64,000 nt of DNA from an archaeon (lineage in GTDB: Archaea; Nanobdellota; Nanobdellia; Pacearchaeales; GW2011-AR1). Where the stretch lies: assembly GCA_030605415.1 (NCBI GenBank), contig JAUWIJ010000002.1, positions 1-64,000 on the forward strand, written 5' to 3'. Under the pieces are notes generated by a model, which saw nothing but the letters and a program-made list of their open reading frames with translations, did not search any database and had not been told where the DNA came from. Shown one piece after another: positions 23,942 through 32,965 of the stretch. How positions within the stretch are numbered: the stretch's first letter is position 1; each line of letters begins with the position of its first letter. The translations under genes and the position numbers were made by a program.

Positions 23942-24826
23942 CTATAATTTAAATTCCTCAAATCCCCTTCTCAAATCCCCGTTATCCCCGGTAGAATAAG
24001 CATTTTGAAGTTCTAAAGCTTTTTGGTGCCCTGTCTTTTTATTGAAATAAACTGCAGGCTTGCCGATGTCATCTTTGATGCGATTTAAAAATTTTGAGAT
24101 TATTTTGGATTCTTTTGCATCCCGTGCAACTACAAACCACATATTGTCAATATAAAAGTGCCTGCCAATCATTGACAGGGGTAAGGTTTTTTCATTAATC
24201 AAATTTTTATTTAAAAGATATTTCAATCTAAAAGCTGACTCTTTCTCACAGAGTAAGCATCCGCCACCCGGAGTAGGATATTTAATTTTGTATTTTTCGG
24301 CTAACGCCATTTGTTTTTTTCTTCCTCTTCCTCTAATATCCAAAAGTTTATTTCTATCAACTAATCCCTTTTTTTCAAATGAAGTTTCTTTGAGTCGTTT
24401 TGCACAGAGCGGTCGTAAAATTTCAAAATCAAGTTCTTTATCAATGGTTTTTATTGCTGATGGTATTTGTGACATTGGTCTTTGACCGATAACTTCACCA
24501 GTCGCGATAATTTCAATATCATGTTTGTCCGCATACTCCTTTGCTTTTTTGAACATGAAAATTTTACAATCTTTACACGGATTAATTCCCGAGCCCGTTC
24601 CAAATTTAGGTTTTTTTAAAATTTTTAAATATTCAGATAATAAAGGTTCTTTTTTGACATCGATAGTTTTTATTTTAATTTCCTCTTTTTGATTAAAGCC
24701 GCAACCGCCACAACCGAATGGGAGAGCAAAGTAAAGAGCGGTAATTTGAAAACCTTGTTCTTGAAGTATACGTACGACTAGACGAGAATCAAGTCCACCC
24801 GAATATAAAACTAGTGCTTTTTTCAT
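23942..24826 (-). CDS. PP-loop ATPase, MnmA/ThiI-related tRNA thiolase-like
   Basis: 294 residues. The PP-loop is YSGGLDSRL at about 7-15. A cysteine cluster follows (FGCGGC), then the MnmA-like NPCKDCKIFMF at about 84-94 and the late YPTPGGGCLLC at about 183-193, as in MnmA-related thiouridylases. The likely reaction is ATP-dependent thiolation of a tRNA base using sulfur from a cysteine desulfurase such as the IscS at 34497. I chose the ATG at 24826 because of its distance from a TATA-like CTAAAAAG. Which tRNA position it modifies cannot be read from the sequence. Confidence 0.7.
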   Translation of the reverse strand: MKKALVLYSGGLDSRLVVRILQEQGFQITALYFALPFGCGGCGFNQKEEIKIKTIDVKKEPLLSEYLKILKKPKFGTGSGINPCKDCKIFMFKKAKEYADKHDIEIIATGEVIGQRPMSQIPSAIKTIDKELDFEILRPLCAKRLKETSFEKKGLVDRNKLLDIRGRGRKKQMALAEKYKIKYPTPGGGCLLCEKESAFRLKYLLNKNLINEKTLPLSMIGRHFYIDNMWFVVARDAKESKIISKFLNRIKDDIGKPAVYFNKKTGHQKALELQNAYSTGDNGDLRRGFEEFKL

Positions 24827-24869
24827 GGGATTAGAATGTAAGAGCACTTTTTAGGAGTTTGGGTTTTGG

Positions 24870-25820
24870 TTAGAAAGGTAAAGTTTTTACTCGTCCCTCG
24901 TTTTCAATCAAAAGTAATTCTGAATCCATAATTTCTTTGGAAAATTTATTATTAATATCCCTTAAGGTTTGTCTCAACTCTGCTTCTTTTTGATAGAAAG
25001 ATTGAATTTGACAGTTATAATCAGATATACCAAAAAAGAGGGCATTTATATTTTTGTGATTTTTACAGAAACCTTTTATTTTATCTTTTAATTCTTCGTC
25101 TAAGTTTTTCAGTTTTAATCTTGAGAGTCCAAAATAGAAACCAAAATTTTCCATTCCGAGAAATAAACGAATTCCTAAAATTACTTTGTTTTTATAAAAT
25201 TGTTTTAACTTATAAATAATTAGTTCACTTGACAGTCCTATTTCCGCTGAAAGATTAATTATTTTTTCTCTTCCGTTTTTCTCTATCGCCTTTAATAATT
25301 TTAAATCTTTTTTTGTTAGTTTAATTTTATTTTCAGAACTTACCACCCTATAAGATTGCTCTGCATTTAATTCTCCAAAAAACTTCAACGGATAGAACTG
25401 AATATCAGTTGCTATAGACAAAGAGTAATCTGCAATTTTGCTTTCGTGCTTTTTTATAAACTGATAAAATTTTTCTTCAAAATCTTTTTTGTTTTTGAAA
25501 ATGAAATTTACGAATATATCATATTTTGATAAAATATCTCCAACAGATAAAACACTATCCATTTTTTCTAATTCTTTTCTAATTTGCTCTTTTCCGCTTT
25601 TGAGTTTTATCCAGACTATAATAACTTCGTGATAACCGAGCAAATCGTAGTTGAATATTGTCAGGTATTTTTTAATCAATCCCTGCCCTTCGTATTTTTT
25701 TATTCTATATTCAACCTGGTCTCGAGACATCTGACAGGCTTTTCCAATTTTCGTTAGCGGTTCCCGATAGTTATGATACAGATAAGAGATTAATCTTTTA
25801 TCTTTTTTATCAAATTCCAT
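24870..25820 (-). CDS. Tandem Lrp/AsnC-type transcription regulator
   Basis: 316 residues made of two Lrp-like units: wHTH 1 (about 8-50, KIGKACQMSRDQVEYRIKKY) with an effector-type RAM domain (about 60-145), then wHTH 2 (about 168-210, NLSAEIGLSSELIIYKLKQF) and a second RAM-like domain. Double Lrp units occur in archaea. TATA-like GTTTATAAAT about 26 bp upstream fits a leaderless start. Target genes are unknown; the divergent five-gene operon at 25964 is one candidate. Confidence 0.75.
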   Translation of the reverse strand: MEFDKKDKRLISYLYHNYREPLTKIGKACQMSRDQVEYRIKKYEGQGLIKKYLTIFNYDLLGYHEVIIVWIKLKSGKEQIRKELEKMDSVLSVGDILSKYDIFVNFIFKNKKDFEEKFYQFIKKHESKIADYSLSIATDIQFYPLKFFGELNAEQSYRVVSSENKIKLTKKDLKLLKAIEKNGREKIINLSAEIGLSSELIIYKLKQFYKNKVILGIRLFLGMENFGFYFGLSRLKLKNLDEELKDKIKGFCKNHKNINALFFGISDYNCQIQSFYQKEAELRQTLRDINNKFSKEIMDSELLLIENEGRVKTLPF

Positions 25821-25963
25821 ATTATACTATTAGTCTTATTGTTTATAAATTTTACTGATATACTAAATTATATGGGAATTATTTTAGTTTTTTAGGAAGA
25901 ATTGATAGGAATATTTAATAAGAATAATCACTTAAGAGTGTTAACTAAATAGTGGTAAGAAAA

Positions 25964-26278
25964 ATGGAAAAACTTGAACAAGTAAAGATAAAGGATTTGT
26001 ATGCAAGATTAGGAGGATTAGGTATAGACGCAGATGTATCCCAAAATGGGGATTTTACTTTAGAGGGAAAAGTTGTAGAGGTAAAGTTAAAGGAATTATC
26101 TATCACTAAATTTATAGAAATAATGTTAGAGGGAAAACCTGAGGGGGTGGATGCTTTTGTTGTAGGTGAACCCTATAAGAATGATGTAGCTCAAGGGCAT
26201 TATGGACAAGGTTCAACAACCGAAAAATATTATCCAGTTTTATATTTAAAATTAAAAGAAGGAAGAAAAAATGACTAA
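25964..26278 (+). CDS. Unrecognised protein, first gene of the sigma-like operon
   Basis: 104 residues, soluble, mixed alpha/beta (YARLGGLGIDADVSQNGDFT; a Gly-rich GHYGQGSTTEKYYPV near the end). I prefer the ATG at 25964 to the GTG at 25952. A TATA-like ATATTTAATAAG lies at about 25912-25923, and CACTTAAGAGTG at 25929-25940 is a possible operator. It overlaps the next gene by 8 bp, so the five genes to 29082 are probably one transcript. No family match. Confidence 0.55.
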   Translation: MEKLEQVKIKDLYARLGGLGIDADVSQNGDFTLEGKVVEVKLKELSITKFIEIMLEGKPEGVDAFVVGEPYKNDVAQGHYGQGSTTEKYYPVLYLKLKEGRKND

Positions 26279-26861
26279 TAATTTAGAGAAGGAATTAAGA
26301 AAAGAAATATTGGAAATAAATGGAATAGGAAAAATAAAAGAATTTTTTATAAAATCAGTACTAACTATTGAAAAAATGCTTCCGGAAAATCAAGAGATAT
26401 TCATTGATCACACTGTTGTTGGTTATAATGTGGTAGCAAGTACAATAGGAAAACAAGGAACAGCTTGGCCATGTGTGCCTATAGAACTTACATTCTATAA
26501 CAAAAATCAATCTCTTTATGGTGGAGGGAAAAAAATGAAATACAAAATAGAAGGGAATGTTTTACCTTATCCTACAATCTATAAAGGTTTTAATGCAGAT
26601 GTGCCCTTAATAGCAATAGACGAATTGATGAAGGTCAAAGATAAAAAATTTCCTCTTTCAGAGATATATCTAAATAATCAAAATTTCAGAGAGTATAGCA
26701 TTGGAGAGATAACTCAGGATTTATATGGAGCATTTTGTTATTGTAATAATATGATAGATGAATTTAAACAAAAGGGGATAGAAGAAAAGATGAGAAAAAA
26801 TCTCAAGGGGTTTTTTGAAAATCCTGGGGTGTCAGACAATTTAAAAATTAAGGGAGAATGA
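26271..26861 (+). CDS. Unrecognised protein with MTNNLEKEL N-terminus
   Basis: 196 residues, soluble, mixed alpha/beta. It begins MTNNLEKELRKEI, the same nonapeptide as the next gene, and the two genes share almost identical DNA over the first ~26 bases. Later segments (GKQGTAWPCVPIELTFYN; FCYCNNMIDEF) contain isolated Cys. AAGGAAG lies 6-7 nt upstream. It overlaps the preceding gene by 8 bp. Function unknown. Confidence 0.6.
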   Translation: MTNNLEKELRKEILEINGIGKIKEFFIKSVLTIEKMLPENQEIFIDHTVVGYNVVASTIGKQGTAWPCVPIELTFYNKNQSLYGGGKKMKYKIEGNVLPYPTIYKGFNADVPLIAIDELMKVKDKKFPLSEIYLNNQNFREYSIGEITQDLYGAFCYCNNMIDEFKQKGIEEKMRKNLKGFFENPGVSDNLKIKGE

Positions 26862-26863
26862 AA

Positions 26864-27361
26864 ATGACAAATAATTTAGAGAAGGAATTGAAAGAATTTA
26901 GAGCGTGGAAAAAAGGTTTAACTGATAAGCAACAAGAAGATTTAGATTCTGTAGTTAAGACAGTTAGTTTAACCCTTGATGATTATGTTTCAGAAATTGG
27001 AGGAGATAGAAATTATTGGTTTGAAATACCTGAATCTGAAGCAAAAAACAACTTACAACAATTAACATATGGAAAAAAGGTTAGAAGTTTCGCAAAAGAA
27101 ACCAGATTTAGAGGTCAACCATGTAGTTCCATAATCTCATATATTCCAGTTAATAGAATGGATAAACAAAAAGCCATATTTTGTACTGAAGAAATTTCTA
27201 TGGATATAATGACAAGAAGACCAAATATGCTTATTGCAAAATATATTTCAGATAACAGATTAATTATTGCCCAACATTATACTGGTAGAAAAATTATTAA
27301 AAAATTAATTGATGTATTTGAAGGAGAATTATTAAATGTAGTGAAAAAATATGAAAAATAA
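26864..27361 (+). CDS. Unrecognised protein sharing the MTNNLEKEL N-terminus
   Basis: 165 residues. It starts MTNNLEKELKEFRAWKKG; the ATG at 26864 is favoured over 26858 by GGGAG 7 nt upstream and by the shared N-terminus. The body looks only distantly like its neighbour (RFRGQPCSSIISYIP against the neighbour's GTAWPCVPIELTFY), so the two may be old paralogues or share only a tag. It overlaps the next gene by 11 bp. Function unknown. Confidence 0.6.
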   Translation: MTNNLEKELKEFRAWKKGLTDKQQEDLDSVVKTVSLTLDDYVSEIGGDRNYWFEIPESEAKNNLQQLTYGKKVRSFAKETRFRGQPCSSIISYIPVNRMDKQKAIFCTEEISMDIMTRRPNMLIAKYISDNRLIIAQHYTGRKIIKKLIDVFEGELLNVVKKYEK

Positions 27362-27671
27362 AATGAAAAAATATGATTTTATTGAACCATATAGTTGTAT
27401 AGTTGATGATTCAGGCAGAGTACTAAGTAAATTTTTCGAAGAGGAACCTAAAACGAAAGAAGAATTATTAAGTATCAAAGCAGTTGATGAAATGTATGTA
27501 GTTGGCTCCATAAAATATAATGAATGCTTCGTGATTGACTCTAAAACATTTACTCCAAATATAGAAATTGGTAATTCATTAATTGTAGTAAATCGCTCAA
27601 AAAATATGATAGAAACTATTGCGCCTTGGCTAAAAGGAATAAGAAGTATAGACAATCACTTTGAATTTTGA
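27351..27671 (+). CDS. Unrecognised small protein of the sigma-like operon
   Basis: 106 residues, beta-rich with a C-terminal helix (DDSGRVLSKFFEEEPKTKEE; EIGNSLIVVNRSKNMIETIA). It has a single Cys and no signal peptide. It overlaps the upstream gene by 11 bp and ends 13 bp before the sigma-like gene. A start at 27363 is also possible. No function can be assigned. Confidence 0.55.
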   Translation: MKNKMKKYDFIEPYSCIVDDSGRVLSKFFEEEPKTKEELLSIKAVDEMYVVGSIKYNECFVIDSKTFTPNIEIGNSLIVVNRSKNMIETIAPWLKGIRSIDNHFEF

Positions 27672-27684
27672 AATTTATTAAAAA

Positions 27685-29082
27685 ATGGTAAATAAAAATA
27701 AAGCTCTTTTGAAAAAATTTGAAGGATACGTAAAATCTCAAGCTAGGAGATATGCCGGGAACCCTTCTGAAATAGAAGATTTTGAACAGATTGGTCGTAT
27801 TGCAATTTGGCAGAAATTAGAGAAAGAACCATCAGCGCATATTTCCCACGTTCTAAGTTCTTCAAAATATGCTATGATTAATTATATTAACAAGGGAAAA
27901 GCACAAAAAAGAAAACCAAGGGAAAAAATAATTTCAATTGATACTCTTTTTGAATCAAATAGGGGTGTTTCAGATAGGAATAAGGAAATAATTTTTGAAA
28001 AAGATTTAATTGTCTTCATGAAAGAATCATTAAGAGAAAAATTTGGGAAGAGATATTATGAAGGTATAAAGGAATTAGATTTTCCGAAGAAGACTATAAG
28101 AAGAATATTTCGTGCTGCTATTGAAGAAATAGCAGAGATAGGTATTGAAGATGTGCCGTCAAAAGTTACTTATAATTTTTTTAAAAAAATGAAACTTGAT
28201 TGGCCACTATGGGTATTCTATGATAATAGTCCTGCTTCAGCAATAATGGATATATATAAAAATAAATTTGTTCCTTGGCAATTTCCAAGAGTTCCTGCAG
28301 GTTATTGGAAAGGAAAGGTTGGAACAAGGAGAACAAGACAAGCATTAGAATGGTTCTGTAAAAAGAAAAACATTAAATCGGAAAAGGACTGTAGAGAAAT
28401 AAGGTGTGACGATTTTGGCGAAGAGGGGTTAAGAGGAATGTTGCATGCTAAATTTCAAAATAGTCCATACTTGGCTCTAAAAAGTGTTTTTCCGAATCTT
28501 AATTTAAAGGACAAAAAATATATTAAAAATTATTTTGATACACGCGAAAAGAAAATGATTGCAGTGACAGATTATTTAGTTGAAATTGGCATTGGAGATA
28601 TTTCCGATATGACTCCAGAAGAACTTTATGATACGGATTTTAAAACAAAAATAAAAACTCCCGAACTTCGGAAAAAGTTTTCTGGTCTTATGAAACAATA
28701 CAAGGGAAGTTCTTATTTACTTTTTAAGGACCTATTTCCTAATCAAATACTTCCTTGGTCAATATATAGTCCTTATGGCTGGAGGGGAAATTATCAAGAA
28801 GGAGCGAAAGATGCAGTAAAATGGCTTTTTGAAAAATATTTGCAGATACCAATTGAAGAAATTCCTTCATATGCAACTCTCGAATTTTTTAAAAAAATCG
28901 GTTTTTGGGGACTACTAACAAATAAAAAAATCGGTTTTAATTCTTCCCCTTATTTAGCAATTAATAATGCCTATCCCGGACTATTTGATAAAAAAGATTT
29001 TGATAGACATAGAAAAACAAGAAATATAGAATTTATTCTTAATGAATCGCGACGTAATATTAAAAAAAATTCAATAAAATAA
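27685..29082 (+). CDS. Sigma-70 region-2-like protein with repeated SPYLAL modules
   Basis: 465 residues. Residues about 10-75 resemble region 2 of sigma-70 factors: YVKSQARRYAGNPSEIEDFE, then QIGRIAIWQKLEK and SSSKYAMINYINKGKAQKR. The rest consists of repeated helical modules with Trp/aromatic motifs (WQFPRVPAGYWKG) and the recurring ending NSPYLALKSVFPNL / GSSYLLFKDLFPN / SSPYLAINNAYPGL, reminiscent of DUF4046 proteins. Archaea use TBP/TFB and normally have no sigma factor, so this is probably transferred from a bacterium or virus, or is a DNA-binding protein that reuses the fold. It is the last gene of a five-gene operon. Confidence 0.6.
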   Translation: MVNKNKALLKKFEGYVKSQARRYAGNPSEIEDFEQIGRIAIWQKLEKEPSAHISHVLSSSKYAMINYINKGKAQKRKPREKIISIDTLFESNRGVSDRNKEIIFEKDLIVFMKESLREKFGKRYYEGIKELDFPKKTIRRIFRAAIEEIAEIGIEDVPSKVTYNFFKKMKLDWPLWVFYDNSPASAIMDIYKNKFVPWQFPRVPAGYWKGKVGTRRTRQALEWFCKKKNIKSEKDCREIRCDDFGEEGLRGMLHAKFQNSPYLALKSVFPNLNLKDKKYIKNYFDTREKKMIAVTDYLVEIGIGDISDMTPEELYDTDFKTKIKTPELRKKFSGLMKQYKGSSYLLFKDLFPNQILPWSIYSPYGWRGNYQEGAKDAVKWLFEKYLQIPIEEIPSYATLEFFKKIGFWGLLTNKKIGFNSSPYLAINNAYPGLFDKKDFDRHRKTRNIEFILNESRRNIKKNSIK

Positions 29083-29322
29083 ATTCCCACTACTCCCGAA
29101 CTCCCACCGCAACATCAAAGATGTTACTCCCCCTCCCCTACAAATACCAAACTCCAAATACCAAATCCCTAATACCTCACTTATGTTCCAAATCCCAAAT
29201 CCCTCGCTCGTGCCCCCCTTCCCCTCGGCAGTCGGCAACCAGCAGCCCCCCCCCGCTCCGACTACCGAACTCCGACCAGCAAAGCGTCCGAACACCGACC
29301 CTCCGAACCCCGTCCCCTACCC
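29083..29322. repeat. Repeat-rich non-coding tract
   Basis: GC-rich low-complexity DNA: ACCAAACTCCAAATACCAAATCCC-type units (about 29145-29210), C-runs, and GAACACCGACCCTCCGAACCCCG units at about 29285-29310 that match the tract at 1-60. An open frame on the minus strand is translated repeat only. No gene is seen. Confidence 0.65.
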
Positions 29323-29772
29323 TCAGTATCCCCCATACACTTCCAGCTCTTGAGAATATCCATTATGGGTAAAATCAAAGTTGAAGATGAAAAGGAACTC
29401 CGACATTGCCCGAACACCCAGACCAGCTTCCTTAACTATTTTGTATAAATACTTAGTAAAACAATATGGGCAAATGTTGGTTCTGTTTCTGCCACAAGAT
29501 ACACAGGCTTTTGATTTGCCGGAAATTCTGTTGTGTTGTCGCATAAATACGTTTAATCTATTTCTTATTTTTTGCTGTTCAGGAAATTTTTTAACCCATT
29601 GATGAAATGCCTCAGCGATGCAGTTTGGGCAAAGTGGGTGCTGGATATCTTTACCGCAGGATAGGCAGTCATTATTAATGCCCTCACAAATATTTTCTTT
29701 GGATTGGTTGGGGTATGCTATTTCCGTTTCAAGATTATATGTCTGTATAGCGACATTCATTTTCTGTTTCAT
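29323..29772 (-). CDS. Double zinc-ribbon-like protein
   Basis: 149 residues with two CxxC pairs per ribbon: CLSCG and CPNC at about 36-51, CVSCG and CPYC at about 90-104. Between them lies a basic helix (RNRLNVFMRQHNRISGKSK). This pattern suggests two zinc-binding knuckles and nucleic-acid or protein binding. The family is not named with confidence. It stands alone, downstream of and convergent with the sigma-like operon. Confidence 0.65.
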   Translation of the reverse strand: MKQKMNVAIQTYNLETEIAYPNQSKENICEGINNDCLSCGKDIQHPLCPNCIAEAFHQWVKKFPEQQKIRNRLNVFMRQHNRISGKSKACVSCGRNRTNICPYCFTKYLYKIVKEAGLGVRAMSEFLFIFNFDFTHNGYSQELEVYGGY

Positions 29773-29923
29773 ATTGAAAAAAATTATGTCGCACGATTAC
29801 CAGAACTTAATAAAGGCCAGCCCACACGCTAAAGAGGTATAAGAATTCAGGACGAACATCACTCTTTGCGTTTTCATAAATATAACAGATTATAGAATTA
29901 TTTAAAGCTTTCGGAGACGGTGT

Positions 29924-30997
29924 TTACCTTGTGATAATTAATTTTTTAACAGCTTCGTAAAGTTTTTTTGCTTTTTTATCTTTTTCAAAATGTTCTCTAA
30001 CTGGTTTAATTAATTTTTCCAGTTCCTCCACCACCCCTGACTTTAAATCCATAGGATGCAACTTCCCGTCGACATATGTCTTTCTTAATTCTTCATAATT
30101 TTTAAATTCGATATTTCCTCCGAATTTTTCTGGACGATTAATTGTCATAGATTTGATATTTCTAAATATTATGTATTTGCAATATTCCATGAGAGGATTT
30201 CCTTCTTCCTGACGTTCCGGACAAAAAGCTTTATTGATTTTTTTCTTGAGTTCTCCATATGTATCGTGCATATAAATACAACTTTTCGGATCCGACTTGG
30301 ACATTTTAGAAGCTAATAATGTTTCTTCATCAGTTTCCTTTTTTTGCAATCCTTGCAATCCGAGTAAAATATGGTGATGCACCGTTATTGGTTTTTTCCA
30401 TTTTAATTTGTTGGCGACATCTCTTGCGAGCATATTTGCTCTTCTTTGATCCATACCCAATTGACAAATATCTATTTTCATGTGAAAAATATCCGTTACC
30501 TGCATTGAAGGATAAAATAATTGCCCCATACTCAATTTTTCTCCCTGCTTTCTTCCCATAATTGTGGTTGCTCTTATATTTCTTTCAAGAGAGATTTCTT
30601 TTGCTATTCTAAGAGTTTTGTCCCAATAATCAATCCCATCCATTATATCCTTGGCCCATATTATTTCAACCTTATCCGTATCAATCCCACAGGCCTTCCA
30701 TACTTCAATAAAGTATTCTCCTGCCAATCTTATATTTTTCATATCCCCGCCGAGTTTATTATTAATGAACGCAAAATAATCCGCAAGGAATAATTTAAAT
30801 TTTATTCCAGCTTTTAACATGTTTTTTAAATTAGATGCTCTTAATAATCCAAAATGAATTGGGGCTATTCCTGAAGGTTCAAATCCGTCATACGCTACAG
30901 GGTGAGGATTATTTTTAAACAGTTCTCTCAATTCTTCTTCGGTTACAATTTCTTCGGCAAATTCTTTTATTAGCCTAATTTTTTCTTCAACATCCAT
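29924..30997 (-). CDS. tyrS: Tyrosyl-tRNA synthetase, archaeal type
   Basis: 357 residues. Charges tRNA-Tyr with tyrosine. The HIGH-equivalent is PIHFGLLRASN at about 46-56, with GFEPSG before it; MGQLFYPSMQVTDIFHM and GMDQRRANMLARD bind tyrosine and tRNA acceptor; and the KMSKS motif is present as SKMSKSDPKS. There is no S4 domain, as usual for archaeal TyrS. TATA-like TTATTTAAAT about 26 bp upstream gives a leaderless start. Confidence 0.95.
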   Translation of the reverse strand: MDVEEKIRLIKEFAEEIVTEEELRELFKNNPHPVAYDGFEPSGIAPIHFGLLRASNLKNMLKAGIKFKLFLADYFAFINNKLGGDMKNIRLAGEYFIEVWKACGIDTDKVEIIWAKDIMDGIDYWDKTLRIAKEISLERNIRATTIMGRKQGEKLSMGQLFYPSMQVTDIFHMKIDICQLGMDQRRANMLARDVANKLKWKKPITVHHHILLGLQGLQKKETDEETLLASKMSKSDPKSCIYMHDTYGELKKKINKAFCPERQEEGNPLMEYCKYIIFRNIKSMTINRPEKFGGNIEFKNYEELRKTYVDGKLHPMDLKSGVVEELEKLIKPVREHFEKDKKAKKLYEAVKKLIITR

Positions 30998-31069
30998 AAT
31001 TAATTCTAAGAAGGAAGTTATTTAAATGTTATTAGTTAACAAACTTTCCGAAGATATAAAAAAGGCCTC

Positions 31070-31095
31070 TTTTCTTTAAAAAAGAAAAGCTCCCT
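31070..31095. terminator. AT-rich palindrome between tyrS and trxB
   Basis: TCTTTTCTTTAAAAAAGAAAAG forms a stem (CTTTTCTTT/AAAGAAAAG) with almost no loop. It belongs to the same dispersed palindrome family as hairpins near 10101, 10144, 46290 and 47454. It lies between divergent genes, so a terminator role is doubtful. Confidence 0.4.
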
Positions 31096-31160
31096 ATAAT
31101 TAAAAGAAACCATCCTAGTTCATTCTGAAAGATATAAAAACTCTTTATCCTTGAAATTTT

Positions 31161-32072
31161 ATGGCTAAAGAAGTTTATGACTTAATCATCTTAGGAACTG
31201 GTCCAGCTGGAATGTCAGCGGCAATTTATAGCGGGCGATATGGAATGAAAACATTAATTATCGGAAATGTAATCGGCGGAACTGCGAACCTTGCAGGAGA
31301 AATCGAGAACTATCCCGGGTTTACCGGAAGCGGAACCGATTTAATGAAAAAATTTAATGAGCAGGCAAAATCATTCGGAGCAGAATTTGAGATGGGCAAT
31401 ATTGATAAAATTGAAAAAATCGAAGATGAGTTTTGTGTTACCGTCGGAGATAAAGAATTTTTCGGACATTCAATTATTAGTGGACTTGGATTAGAACGTC
31501 GAAAGCTGGGAATTCCAGGAGAGAAAAAACTTCTTGGAAAAGGAGTTTCGTATTGTGCGACCTGTGACGGGAATTTTTTCAGAGGGAAAACTGTGGCGGT
31601 GGTTGGTGGTTCTGATTCGGCGGCAAAAGCGGCCATCTATCTTGCAGACATTTGCGAGAAAGTCTACATCAGTTACAGAAAAGAAAGAATGCGATGCGAG
31701 CCAATCAATTTAAAGAAAATTGAAGCAACAAAAAATATTGAAATTATTTATAATAGTAAGCCAGTTGAAATTGTTGGTGATGCGAAAGTTACCAACTTAA
31801 AATTAGAATTACAGGACGAAGAGAAATCAATTAAGGTTGACGGGGTTTTTATTGAGGTTGGTTCTGTACCTATAACGAAAATTTTTGATGGACTCGGAGT
31901 TAAATTAGAAAATGATTATATTAAGGTTGATAAAGAAGGGCGGACTTCGGTTGAGGGTTTTTTTGCGGCTGGGGATGGAACGAACAATCCATTTAAGCAG
32001 GTAATAACAGCGACGGCAGACGGAGCATTGGCGGCAAGAACTGCTTATAATTATATTAAGGTTGGGGAGTAA
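31161..32072 (+). CDS. trxB: Thioredoxin reductase
   Basis: 303 residues. A flavoprotein that reduces thioredoxin or a glutaredoxin-like partner with NAD(P)H. FAD motif GTGPAGMSAA at about 12-21, redox disulfide CATCDGN at about 133-139, second dinucleotide-binding motif VVGGSDSAAKA at about 150-160, and C-terminal FAD motif FAAGDGTNN. TATA-like GATATAAAAAC about 26 bp upstream gives a leaderless start. A second, diverged paralogue lies at 49832. It faces htpX tail to tail, 5 bp apart. Confidence 0.9.
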   Translation: MAKEVYDLIILGTGPAGMSAAIYSGRYGMKTLIIGNVIGGTANLAGEIENYPGFTGSGTDLMKKFNEQAKSFGAEFEMGNIDKIEKIEDEFCVTVGDKEFFGHSIISGLGLERRKLGIPGEKKLLGKGVSYCATCDGNFFRGKTVAVVGGSDSAAKAAIYLADICEKVYISYRKERMRCEPINLKKIEATKNIEIIYNSKPVEIVGDAKVTNLKLELQDEEKSIKVDGVFIEVGSVPITKIFDGLGVKLENDYIKVDKEGRTSVEGFFAAGDGTNNPFKQVITATADGALAARTAYNYIKVGE

Positions 32073-32077
32073 CTAAC

Positions 32078-32965
32078 CTACATCCTTTCCAATCTCGCAA
32101 TTCTTTTACTCAACGGAGGATGAGTTGCAAACCATTCTTTTTCTTTTGTCGGCTTAGCAAGAAATAAAGGTGCCACTGCTCCCGAGACTTTCATCGGAGC
32201 ATTAGATTGAATTTTCTTCAATGCCCCAATCAATCCAGTAGGAGTTCGCATAAACTTTACAGCGGAAGAGTCGGCAGCGTATTCCCGTTTTCTCGATATT
32301 GCGAGTTGGACCAAAGCAACAATTATTGGGGCGGAAATTGCAATAACGATTCCTATTATCATTAAAATTACATTACTACTATTTTTATCATTTCCCCCTC
32401 CAGCTATCGAAGACCAAAATAAACTATGTAGAAAAACTTCGGATATTATTGCTATCATACCGACGAGAACTGCGGTCAAAGTCATAAAACGAATGTCATA
32501 ATTTGCAATGTGTGAAAGTTCATGTGCGAGGACACCCTCAAGTTCCTGTTTGGAAAGTTTGTCCAACGTCCCAGTTGTTACACAGATTACGGCGTGTTGC
32601 GGATCCCGACCCGAAGCAAACGCATTGATTTGCTGGTTTTGCATAACATAAAGTTTTGGTTTTGGTAACCCCGAAGCCAGACACAACCCCTCCACGATAT
32701 TATGATACTGCCTGTATTCCGTGCCTGTTGCTTTTTTCGCACCTACGGACGCTATCGCGAGGTCTGCCGATTTATAGTAACCACCGACTACATAAACTAA
32801 TGAAAAAATTGTTCCAAAAATTAAGATTATAAAGAAAAGGTCGCCACCCATGATTGCTGCGATTGTGTAAACTAAAACGAGGAGGACTAATAGGACGGCT
32901 CCAACTAAAAAGAATGAGCTTATTTTATTTTTTCTGATTTCTTCGTGGAATGAAAGTCTTTGCAT
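32078..32965 (-). CDS. htpX: HtpX-like M48 zinc metalloprotease
   Basis: 295 residues, membrane-bound. Two hydrophobic segments at about 18-60 precede the soluble catalytic part; the zinc motif is HELSHI at about 144-149 with the third ligand Glu in KREYAADSSA. A further hydrophobic pair (about 155-220) flanks it. HtpX degrades damaged membrane proteins. LemA, a frequent genomic partner, lies just upstream on the same strand. Confidence 0.9.
   Translation of the reverse strand: MQRLSFHEEIRKNKISSFFLVGAVLLVLLVLVYTIAAIMGGDLFFIILIFGTIFSLVYVVGGYYKSADLAIASVGAKKATGTEYRQYHNIVEGLCLASGLPKPKLYVMQNQQINAFASGRDPQHAVICVTTGTLDKLSKQELEGVLAHELSHIANYDIRFMTLTAVLVGMIAIISEVFLHSLFWSSIAGGGNDKNSSNVILMIIGIVIAISAPIIVALVQLAISRKREYAADSSAVKFMRTPTGLIGALKKIQSNAPMKVSGAVAPLFLAKPTKEKEWFATHPPLSKRIARLERM

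Noticed and set aside
29071..29295. 74-codon ORF on the minus strand
   Set aside because: Translated low-complexity repeat (GIWNISEVLGIWYLEFGI type); no start site.
30880..30905. tRNA T-arm-like GGTTCAAATCC
   Set aside because: Lies inside tyrS coding sequence and has no acceptor or anticodon stem around it.
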